Source of the DNA: CAWAHD01 sp963781785 | Lineage (GTDB): Bacteria > Planctomycetota > Planctomycetia > Isosphaerales > Isosphaeraceae | DNA length: 64,000 nucleotides | NCBI GenBank assembly: GCA_963781785.1 | Contig: CAWAHD010000001.1 | Span: 186,001 to 250,000 of the forward strand | Reading direction: 5' to 3' | Part shown: positions 53,801 through 62,893 of the stretch, in pieces | Layout: each line of letters opens with the position of its first letter | Numbering within the stretch: the first letter of the stretch is position 1 | The notes under the pieces: model-generated | What the model was told of the DNA's origin: nothing | Seen by the model: only the letters and a program-made list of their open reading frames with translations | Database searches by the model: none | Translations under genes and position numbers: made by a program

Positions 53801-55532
53801 TGCAGCGCAAGATTCTGGCTCTGCTCATCCAGCCGAACCATACCGAGGGCGACGAAAAGGAGTTACAGGCACTGCTGGGAGAGCGGCGAAAGGTCGAACA
53901 GCAATTGGCCGATCTGGCGATTGCCGTCAGCCAGCGGGAGGTGGAGACGCTCGATCACATCCGCCAGGCCCTCCCGGCGGATGCCGCTCTCGTCGCCTGG
54001 GTCGATGTGCCGTTGAGAGGCTGGGAGGAACACTGGGTTTGCCTGTGTCGCCAGCAGGGTTTGCCGGTTTGGGAACGTCTGCCAGGCAGCGGCGCTCATG
54101 GGAAGTGGACCGACGAGGATTTGAGCCTACCCGACCGTCTGCGTCAGGTCGTGCTGGGCGAGAATACACCCGGAGCTAGAGCCCCCGCGGACGTGGCCAA
54201 GCTGGCGCGGCAGTTGTACGCCCAACGCCTGGCGCCCCTGGAGAAAAACCTGGCCGGAGTGCGGCGGCTTTACGTTATTCCCGTCGACATGATGTCCACA
54301 GTCCCGGTTGAGTTACTAACCGATCAATTCACGATCAGCTACGTCCCCTCGGGAACGATGCTGCGCGCAGCCGCGAGCGGGCTCGGCCCAAGAGTGAGGG
54401 TGTATTGGCGCTCGGGGATCCACGGTTCGATAACCTGCCGACCAAGCCTGCCGGTGCTTCTCTGCCCCCGGGAGGTCTTCTCGTCAACCAGGTGGTGCCG
54501 CGGGGCAATGCCGCCAAGCGCCATATCGCTGCTGACGATGTGCTGCTCACGTATGCGGGCACCGAGCTGAACGAAGAGGCACAGTTGGGCCAACTCATCG
54601 CCGACCATGCCGGCGATAAGACCATTCCGGTCACGATCTGGCGCGGCGGCCATACCGTCACTTACGACGTGGCTCCGGGCAAGCTGGGCGTGATGCTCGC
54701 CAAGGAACCAGCGCCCCAGGCGATGCTGGCCAAACAGCAGGGGGACCGGTTGCTGGCTTCGCTGCGGGGCGCAGCGTGGACTCCACTTCCCGGAACTCGT
54801 GTTGAACTAGCGACGTTAAGCGAGCTGTTCGGTAAGGACCGCGTGAGGCTATTGGCAGGCGAAGGGGCCAGGGAGGCGGCTGTGGACGCCCTGCGGAGCG
54901 GCGACCAGCTTCGCCAGTATCGCTTTCTCCACTTCGCTACCCACGGCGAGGCGAATGATTCTCAAGCGTTCCAGTCGCGGTTGGTGCTAACCCAGGATGC
55001 CACCGCACGGGCGGCCTCGCCAAGAGCGGGTCAACCCATGCTGGATGGCTACCTGACGGCGGCTGAGGTGCTGGAATACTGGAAGCTCGATGCCGAGTTG
55101 GTGACCTTGTCGGCCTGTGAATCGGCACTTGGGAGTGAGGGCAGCGGCGACGGCTTACTTGGCTTCGCCCAGGCCTTTCTGAAAGCGGGCAGCCGGGCGG
55201 TATGCCTGAGCCTCTGGAAAGTGGATGACACGGCGACGGCCCTGCTCATGGACCGGTTCTATCGCAATCTACTGGGGAAAAGGGAAGGCTTGAATGCCCC
55301 TCTACTCAAGGCCGAGGCACTGGCCGAGGCCAAGACCTGGCTGCGGAACGTCACGGTGGAAGAGGCGACCGACCGGCTGGGAACCATCACGCAAAGTGTC
55401 GCGCGCGGCACGGGTGAAACGGCCCTCCAAGTGAAGTCCCAGCCCGCTGAAGATGCCAAACCAAAAGCGACGAAGCCCTTTGCCCATCCGCGCTACTGGG
55501 CTGCTTTCATCCTCATTGGTGATCCGGAGTGA
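50884..55532 (+). CDS. Exported TPR-CHAT protein with PDZ-like insert, frameshift near 54390
   Basis: The product has about 1548 residues. A signal peptide (MRPIFTLLAVVFAANAFADE) precedes about 18 kinesin-light-chain-like TPR units of 42 residues (51240-53520; pattern YAEAQPLYEKALAIRRKVLG). Then a CHAT domain begins (AALVAWVDVPLRGWEEHWVC; RRLYVIPVDMMSTVPVELL). The frame breaks at 54387-54392 in GGCCCAAGAG, where one added base restores KSEGVLALGDPRFDN. A PDZ-like stretch follows (GGLLVNQVVPRGNAAKRHIA to PVTIWRGGHTVTYDV). The CHAT catalytic half then carries His in HFATHGEA (54942-54944) and Cys in LSACESA (55116-55118). CHAT domains are caspase-like cysteine proteases. The signal peptide indicates periplasmic action. 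The TIR gene is 24 bases upstream. The frameshift is probably a sequencing error. Confidence 0.87.
51240..53520 (+). repeat. Tandem 126-bp TPR-coding units
   Basis: Eighteen units of about 126 bp (some 129-132) encode the TPR array. Copies are 70-95 percent alike by eye; the first five (51300-51900) are nearly identical in DNA. Good conservation at the nucleotide level suggests recent duplication or gene conversion. Confidence 0.8.
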
Positions 55533-55861
55533 GGCGGGCTCACGAAGATGGTCATTCCGGGGCTCGATCGCATGGCGTTTGATCTCAACCACGAAGGAAT
55601 GAGACCGGGTGCAGGTGAGCATCGAAAGAGGACGACGATACGGCGCAGAGAAGTGGGTGTGCGAAACGGTAAGAGAACTCGGCCCGGAGCAGACCGTTCG
55701 TCCGTCACACGAATGTTACCAACGACCGTGGAATAGGACCCAGATGGGCTGCTACTTCTTGCTGATCATTGTTACTTCCCACCGGAGCGGATGGAGCGCT
55801 CGCTTGACTTTCCGGGCAGAAAGTTAGATACTCGCAAATGAAGGAACGGAGGTAAATGAAC
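55533..55861. other. Spacer after the TPR-CHAT gene
   Basis: No gene is supported in 330 bases. A stretch near 55587 resembles the degraded repeat near 48837 (CTCAACCACGAAGG-like). Confidence 0.5.
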
Positions 55862-56194
55862 ATGGCAAAAAACGTCGACAAGATTGCCGCGGGTCTCGGC
55901 GCCAAGTTTGTGGGCAAGGTGCCTCACACCGGCGGGGGTGCGTTCGGCGCTGCACGGCTGGCGCAAATCGTCGCAACCATACAGGCGCGCCTTGAGCCCG
56001 GCCAGGGTCTCCGTCCTGGCCGGCCCACCGATGCGAGCTGGGTGCGGCATCCCAAGGTGCCGATGAGCGACGCCACCAGGCAACGGCTCGCGCGTCTGGC
56101 CGAACAGAGTAGCACCGGTGGACGCAAGGTAAGTCCCATGCAGATCGCCGCACGGATTCTTGAGGAAGCACTGGCCGACGTGCCGGAGCACTGA
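55862..56194 (+). CDS. Small conserved planctomycete protein, DNA-binding like
   Basis: The start at 55862 (MAKNVDK) lies nine bases after GGAGG; the ATG at 55856 is too close to it. The product is 110 residues, basic. The C-terminal half (WVRHPKVPMSDATRQRLARL, then AARILEEALADVPEH) resembles a ribbon-helix-helix or other antitoxin-type domain. The N-terminal part (GLGAKFVGKVPHTGGGAFGA) is a separate conserved segment. I recall the whole as a conserved hypothetical in Planctomycetes. No toxin gene adjoins it; the 650 bases downstream have no clear gene. It may be an orphan regulator. Confidence 0.65.
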   Translation: MAKNVDKIAAGLGAKFVGKVPHTGGGAFGAARLAQIVATIQARLEPGQGLRPGRPTDASWVRHPKVPMSDATRQRLARLAEQSSTGGRKVSPMQIAARILEEALADVPEH

Positions 56195-56846
56195 TCGAGA
56201 CGCAGATCGCGCCCGGCATACGTGCTGAAATACTGACCGCCTCGTTGAATTACAATTGCTTGCTGGAGCATGCGCACGGTCAAACCCGCAGAAATGAAGG
56301 GTTCCAGTATTCTTGACGACAGAAAATAGCGAGGTCATGCGCACGATTCCGCACGGATGGGCGATCCAGGCGATCACAAAAGGGATCTCCCAGTCGCCAC
56401 GCCGCACGTCACACCCGCATATTCTAGCCACCGATCAGCGACATTTGATTTCCCGCGTGTTGCCTCATCGCCAACTGCTGCCGGGCCGAACGCCGCGCGT
56501 TACCGCCTCGCACCGGCGTTTTGCGCCGCGGATCGCAGTTCCTGTGTCAAAGGCGAAACCGGGAAGACGCAATGAGGATGGGGGGCCGGAAACCGGGGCC
56601 GCTGGTTCCCGTCCCCCGTCCTGCTCCGCGCCGGCACTGAAGCCACCCAACCCAGCACCACGACGGCCTGACCTCAGTGGTCAACCTCGCTCCGCCCCGG
56701 TTATCGCGGCTTTGCCGCCTGCACGGATTGTGCAGGAGCACGTCAAAAATAAACCGCGCCGCATCCTGGCCAAATGGGAAACATGGGCCATATTAAACTT
56801 TCAGATGGGGCATATGGATTACTAAAACAAAAACGGAGCGGATCCC
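56195..56846. other. Intergenic region with palindrome
   Basis: About 650 bases. An open frame at 56313-56825 exists but is Arg/Pro/Ser-rich, with a palindromic element at 56581-56617 inside it, and is not accepted. No RNA gene is recognised. Confidence 0.5.
56581..56617. repeat. GGGAACC-type palindrome, second copy
   Basis: Left arm GGGGGCCGGAAACC pairs with GGTTCCCGTCCCCC at 12 of 14 positions; related to 10198-10233. Confidence 0.55.
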
Positions 56847-58708
56847 ATGGCGTCTCCCGCACAGGTCGCGGCGAACCTGGCTAATAGTCAAATGTCCACT
56901 GGCCCTCGGACACCCGAAGGGCGCGAGAGGTCATCCATGAATGCAATCAAGCATGGCTTACGATCGAAAAAGCAGGCGCTCTTGCGCGAGGAATCGTATG
57001 CCTTTGAAGAACGACTGCGCAAGTGGATGGCCAGCAGCAGTGCCCGGAGCGACGCTGAAGAGTACCTCATGTACCGCAACGTTTGCTTGTCCTTTGAGCT
57101 CGATCGAGCCGAGCGGGCCCGGCTCGAGCGGTGCGCAAGCCTGATCGAAAACGCCGACGAAGACGAGCTGGCCGAGATCGAGGCACAGGGCAAGCGGTTG
57201 TTCTTCGATCCCGTCGGGCCGACGCAGCTCTACGGAAACCGGCCGTATTTTTTCGGGAAGAAGACATCCTGGAACGGTCAGGCCGTCGATGAAAATGACC
57301 CCGCGGCGCTGGTGAAAATCCTCGAAAGAACCGAGGCGGGGTGCTCTTGGCTTCGCGAAGAGTGGCAGGCACTGCCGCGCAACTGGAATCGATCGGATTC
57401 TGGCAGTCCCACGATCGCCTGAAAATCATTCGCCTCCTGGGCTGTCAGCCCGTTCAGGCCAATGAGGATATCCGGGTCGCCCAGATCTTCCTCGCCTGCC
57501 ACGCCCTGAAACCAGTGGCCGAAACCGCGTTCGACGACCTGTTGAGCGACATGGAGTCGGACCGGCGCGACAAGTACCGCAAAGGGTTGATGATGCGGTG
57601 GCCCGATCTCTTCCGCGCCAGGCAGGAAGGGGAATGGCGACAGATGCTGTTCGACCTGGCCGATCGGAACATCGAGCGCCTGGATGCGAAACGGGAGGTG
57701 CACCAGGAAAACGCAGACGTCGTTGCCGAGCGGACCTTCGCCCGCCTCAGTTTCGATCCCAGCCCCGAGGGGGAGGCCTTACGTAACTACCTGCTCAAGT
57801 GCACCAATGGGTTGCACCGAGGAATGGCCAGTTATCGCAAGTGCCAGGCCAAAACCACGGAAGCCTGGCGCAGCGCTGGTGATCTCGGGCGGCGCCCGAC
57901 CGGGCCGGATGGCGCAAACAATCGCGGATGGCGGGCGCAAGAAGACGATCGTTCGGAGCCCGGAGCTGATGGCTCGGCCAGGCCAACTGATGGCCAGGAG
58001 AGCCGTCTCGAGTGGGCAGACGATCTGCGTGATCGGGCGGCACAGCCGCCTTCGAGCACTGCCGTCCCTGGTGATACGGATCCGAGCGCCATCGGCCTGA
58101 TGGCAGACGCCACCGTTTCCGACGGTGTCGTCGACTTGGATGCCACCGTTACCTCGGTCGGCGCCAACCTGGCGGACGACCGCCCCGTGGCCAAGGGCTC
58201 GGACCTCGGTCATGGTGCGAACGCGATCGAGGGAACCTGCCACCGCTCGGGCGATGCAGTCGATGTCGAGAACCACCAGGATGACACGTGCGAGCCAGCC
58301 GGAATCTGCGGAGATGCGACGAACGAAGCCAATTCCGATGCGGCCATGTCCATTACACAAGTTGAATATCCTGTTGAAGTTACGTCATATTATGAGGCTG
58401 TCTCGGGACTTGACAAGGGGGTGGCTCACCCCGAGGAAGTCAGCGTGCAGGAACAGGCGGACGCCGACGAATCACGATCGGATCGTGGGAATCCCGGTTC
58501 AGAGGGGCCCAATCTGGGAGATCGGCCTTCGAGCGGACCCTTGCTCGCGCCGTTCTCGAAGCGCGAAGACCGGCGCATGCGGCGCGAAGAAAGCGCGCGG
58601 AAGGCGGAGATCATCCTCGGGAACAAGCTGAGGAAGGGTACCATCACGCTCCGCCAGATACTCGACTATGCGATGCAACTGGCACCTCAAGGCGGCCGCG
58701 GTCCCTAG
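56847..58708 (+). CDS. Conserved planctomycete protein, frameshifted near 57370
   Basis: The first frame starts ASPAQVAANLANSQMSTGPR, TPEGRERSSMNAIKHGLRSK. This 'S-TGPRTPEGK-S-N-KHGL' opening is widespread among planctomycete proteins. The second frame continues from GTAAQLESIGFWQSHDRLKI with RLLGCQPVQANEDIRVAQIF and later NYLLKCTNGLHRGMASYRKC. The joint at about 57370 (GCACTGCCGCGCAAC) is a one-base shift that restores QALRAQLE. The last 250 residues are low-complexity and acidic. The final 50 (FSKREDRRMRREESARKAEI) are charged. Total about 620 residues. Function unknown. The first 220 residues are the conserved part. Whether such proteins are linked to mobile DNA is not clear here. Confidence 0.68.
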
Positions 58709-58957
58709 GCCAGGTCAATTGCGGTCGTGGTCAATGGAACCGGTTCCAAGCGATCATGGATCATTCTCGCCTGCGCGGGGTATAACCCTCTCACCGTGGC
58801 CCTCTGCTCCTTGAGTGCGGGTTGATTTCCAATCCGGGCCGGTCCAGAATAGGGCACACGCACACGTTGAGAGCGCAGGCGGAAATGCGAGCTCCGCAGC
58901 CTCGGACGGCGTCCGGCCTGGACCATTCCCACTTCCGCCCGCTGGAGCAGTTCGCCG

Positions 58958-60461
58958 ATGGCGTCGTTCAACCCCCAAGATTTCGGCTTTGACGAACCCC
59001 CCCCCCGCCCCACAACACCACCGGTCCGCCGAGGGTTTCTGGTGGTCCTCTCCGTGCTCTGTCTGCTGGCACTCCTGGTTTATGGCATCCCTTACGTCGT
59101 GGAACGAGTGAGCTACGGCTGGGAAGCCGGCCGAGCCCGCGCCGATTCCGAGGCGCTGGCAAAACTGGATAAGGAAGGGATCGTCAATCGCGCCTCGGTT
59201 CTGTTTCGCATGGCCACCAATGCCGTTTCGCCCGCGGTGGTCAACGTCCAGGCCCTCCGTCTCCGCCGTGGCGGCGAAGGCTTTCCCGGCCTTCCCCTGG
59301 GTGGCAACCGCCTGGCCCCCGCGTTCCAGGGAGCCGACCTGGGTTCGGGTGTCATCATCGACAAGGAACGCGGCTACATCGTCACCAACAATCATGTCAT
59401 CAAGAACGCCGACCAGATCCTCGTTCGGCTTGGCCCCGGTGACGACGTGCCCGCTCACGTCGTGGGCGTCGACCCCAAGGCCGACCTGGCAGTCCTTCAG
59501 GTCAAATCAAATCTCCAAGTACAGGCCGAGTGGGGAGATTCCGAGAAGCTCGAGATCGGCGACTGGGTGCTCGCCATCGGCAGTCCGCTCGGCTTCGACC
59601 ATTCCGTGACCGCCGGCATCGTGTCGGCGACGGAGCGTAATGACGTGCGAGTGTCAGAATTCGAGTCATTCATCCAGACCGACGCGGCGATCAACCCCGG
59701 GAACTCCGGAGGGCCCCTGGTCAACCTGGCCGGGCAGGTCGTGGGCATCAACACCGCCATTATCACCAAATCGGGCGGTTATGAGGGGATCGGCCTGGCC
59801 ATTCCCTCGGCCGTGGCGCGGCGCAGTCGTCGAGACCCTCATCAAGACGGGCAAGGTCGTGCGGGGCTACCTGGGCGTCATCATCCAGCCCCTGGATACG
59901 TCGGTGGCCAAAAAGCTGAGTCTCAAGAGCAACCGCGGCGCCCTGATCGCCGCAGTCCAGCCAGGCAGCCCGGCAGATCGTGCCGGCCTGAAAGTGAACG
60001 ACGTGATCGTCAAGCTGGCTGACCGCGACGTCGCCGACCCCGCCGCGCTCAAACATCTGACAGCCGGGCTGGACGTCGGTTCCGAGGTCCCTCTCATTTT
60101 CTATCGGGGAGGAGCGCCAACCACCACCAAGGTTTCGATCGCCGAGCTTCCCGCAGCCGCGGAAGTCCTGACGTTCGGCTTCACGGTTCGGGAAAGCGCC
60201 ACCGCGCCGGAAGGTCACGATCGGTTGATCGAGATCGACCGCGTTGCACCCGCGGGACCGGCATTCGAGGAGGGCCTTCGTCCGGGCATGCGCATCATCG
60301 CTGTTGGCGAAAGGCCCGAGCGAGTCAACACCCTCGCCGAATTTGAAGTCGCCGTGCACAGGCTCGATCCGCTCCGTGGTCTCCCCTTGGTTGTTCAGAC
60401 GACCAACGGCCAGGTGCTTCGCGTCCATCTTGGTACGACCCGGGAAAAGACCCAACCATGA
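58958..60461 (+). CDS. HtrA/DegP-type serine protease, membrane-anchored; frameshift near 59815
   Basis: An N-terminal cytoplasmic Pro-rich segment (PPPRPTTPPVRRG) precedes a membrane anchor (about 27-46). The trypsin-like domain has His in VTNNHVIKNAD, Asp in VDPKADLAVLQV and Ser in NPGNSGGPLVN. At about 59815 (GCGCGGCGCAGTC) the frame shifts to VVETLIKTGKVVRGYLGVII, the start of the first PDZ domain (SPADRAGLKVNDVIVKLADR). A second PDZ-like segment (EEGLRPGMRIIAVGERPERV) follows to the end. Total about 501 residues. The plan matches DegP/DegS-like proteases of periplasmic quality control. The frame break is a one-base insertion or two-base deletion in a GC-rich run. Monocistronic, with dnaG 460 bases downstream. 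Confidence 0.88.
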
Positions 60462-60921
60462 TGTGCAGTCATGCAATTATGCTGCCAGCCATGGCATGTT
60501 GAAAAAGGGAGTTCCGCGATTCTCAAAGGACTTGACTTAGACATCTGGTTTGCGAGACATTTCTTGGTGAAGAGGTTGAAGATTATGTGGAAATGGATAA
60601 GGAATGGGGGGCGACTGACGCACGAAAGATCACTCGTCAAGTGGATGGTCGGTCGTGAGGAGAGCGGGGGTAGGGGTCGTGTCGCTCCGATGGGAGACAA
60701 TACTTAAACGCTAAAATCGTGCCGTTTTAGAAAGATTGCCAAGTTGTCGGCAGACCCGCGGGAAAACTTGACCCTAAATCGGGGAGAGTTATAATTCGTC
60801 TGACGCCGCCGAAGAAGTAGTGGGGCACGGTGCGAGGGCTGTGTTGAGTTCAGACATTTTGTTGGCTCTGGGAACTGGGGACCAGGAACCCAGGCTTGGG
60901 CCCTGATGTCAGGAGCTCTCG
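60462..60921. other. Spacer before dnaG
   Basis: No gene is supported in 460 bases. It holds the third GGGAACTGGGG-type palindrome at 60869-60894 and probably the promoter of the dnaG-rpoD unit. Confidence 0.5.
60869..60894. repeat. GGGAACTGGGG-type palindrome, third copy
   Basis: CTGGGAACTGGGG and ACCAGGAACCCAG flank each other; the core GGGAACTGGGG is shared with 10203-10216. The stem CTGGG/CCCAG is short. Confidence 0.45.
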
Positions 60922-62852
60922 GTGCCCCGTCATTCCGAATCAACTAAATCCGCCATCAAAAACGCGATCGACATTGTCGCCTTGGTGGGCGAGTATCTAA
61001 CGCTTGCGCCGTGCGGGTTCGAGATACAAGGCGCTTTGTCCGTGGCATGACGACCATAATCCGTCGCTCGAAGTGAACCCCGAACGCCAGTCGTTCAAGT
61101 GTTGGAGCTGCGGCGTTGGGGGGGATGTGTTTGATTTCGTGATGAATCGTGAACGCGTTGATTTTCCCGAGGCACTACGCATGCTGGCTGATCGAGCCGG
61201 GATCGCCCTGGATAGCCCGACGGCGACCGTCGCTCATGCCGGCCCATCAAAGAGCGAGCTGTTCGCGGTCAATGCGTGGGCGGAGGAAGTCTTCGCCAAG
61301 GCCCTCCAGCAATCGCCGGCGGTGCTCGATTACGTCGCCAGCCGCGGCTTGACGCGGGAGAGCATCGACCAGTTTCGACTGGGCTATGCTCCGATCGAGC
61401 GTGGATGGCTCTTGGCACAGGCCCGCACGCGGCGACTCAGTACGTCGATCCTGGAGCAAGCGGGTCTGGCCGCGCCCGCGCCCGAGGCGACGGACCTCTG
61501 GCGCGAGCGATTCCGGGGACGGCTGATCTTTCCAATTCATGACGATCGCGGCCGAGCCATCGGGTTCGGCGGGCGGGTTTTGCCGGAAGTCGAACAAAAG
61601 CTGGCCGCTCAGGGAAAGCATGTCGCTAAGTACCTGAACAGCCCCGAGACTCCGCTGTTTCACAAACGGACGATCCTGTACGGGTCCGATCTGGCGCGCC
61701 CAGCGAGCCGAGAGGCCGGCTGGGTAGCCGTCGTCGAAGGTTACACCGACGTGATCGCCGCCCATCAGGTGGGGCTCAAGAATGTTGTGGGCACACTGGG
61801 AACCGCTCTGGGCGAAGATCATCTGCGGGCACTGCGATGGCTGGCCGAGCGCGTGGTCTTGGTCTTCGACGCCGACCAAGCCGGCGAGACTGCGGCCGAC
61901 CGGGCTCTCGAGCTTTTTCTGGGCAGCGACCTGGATCTGAGGGTTCTGACACTTCCGGCGGGCCTCGATCCTTGTGACTTCCTTCTGGAGGAGGGAGCCG
62001 ACGCGTTCGGCCACCTGGCCCAGGAGGCCGCCGATCCCCTGGCCCATTTGCTCACCCGGGCCGCGGTTCGCTTCGATCTCGATTCGGCGGAAGGCTCGCG
62101 GCGGGCCGCCGAATGGGTCTTGAGCGCAATGAGCCATATTCCCGAGACCCGTGTCCAGCACTTGGGCCTGGACGTGAAACAGGCCAAGGTCCTCGATACG
62201 TTGTCGCACCGGCTGCGCGTCCCGCTGGAGACCCTCACTCGCCTGCGTCAACAACTACGGCGCTCGACCGCTCGACCGCGGGCCGGCAGTGCGGGTGCCG
62301 GCGGAAAAGTTGCTTCCCTCCCGGTGCCCGCCGAGGGCGTCCGGGCCGCCTCAGCTCAGCCCGCCCCGATCCGCCAGAGCGAGCTCGATCGAACCGATCT
62401 CGAGCTGATCGAGATCGTCTTGAGCGAGCCGTCCACCGTCAACTGGCTGATCCCTCGACTGGCCGTGTCATCCTTGCGGGACGTCCCTCTGCGGGCAATT
62501 CTTCAGGGGTGCTACGACCTTCAAAACGAGGGCCAGTCTCCCAGTTATGAAAACCTGATGGTCCGGCTCGACGATCCAGCGGTCCGCGCCTTGGCGGCCA
62601 GCCTGATCGACCAGTCGGCGCCTGAGAACGCCCGATCCGGGCCGCTTTCCCGAAAGCTTGCGACCTGCTCCCTGGCAGGAGCGGCTGGAACGCATGTTGG
62701 CGGTACTTGATCGACGCCAACGGCAGACTCGCTTGAGCGAGCTGAAGCGATCGCTCGACGATATCGATCAACACGCCGAGCCCGAGACGTACCGGGCCGT
62801 ACAATTGGAATATCAACGCCTTCTAACCAGCGGTCGGACACGCCGGTCTTGA
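60922..62852 (+). CDS. dnaG: DNA primase DnaG, interrupted by two frameshifts
   Basis: A GTG at 60922, six bases after AGGAG, starts PRHSESTKSAIKNAIDIVAL. At 61003-61008 the frame shifts to RRAGSRYKALCPWHDDHNPS with the CHC2-type zinc motif CPWH and CWSC. The catalytic Toprim core (VVEGYTDVIAAHQVGLKNVV; VLVFDADQAGETAADRALEL) is intact. At 62660-62665 a second shift leads to RPAPWQERLERMLAVLDRRQ and the end SGRTRRS at 62852. Both breaks lie in CTTGCG, and removal of one T in each restores LTLRRAGS and KLRPAPWQ. The product would be about 643 residues, as for bacterial primases. DnaG is essential, so these are most likely sequencing errors. rpoD follows 41 bases later, the conserved macromolecular-synthesis order. 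Confidence 0.93.
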
Positions 62853-62893
62853 TTCGCCATTATCCGTCGTTTTGTGCCGGGGGAGGATTTGGG

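Noticed and set aside
55924..56283. Minus-strand frame opposite the small basic protein gene
   Set aside because: No family character and no ribosome-binding site; the plus-strand gene has both.
56313..56825. 170-codon plus-strand frame
   Set aside because: Composition is Arg/Pro/Ser-rich and it spans a palindromic repeat; no start signal or family trait.
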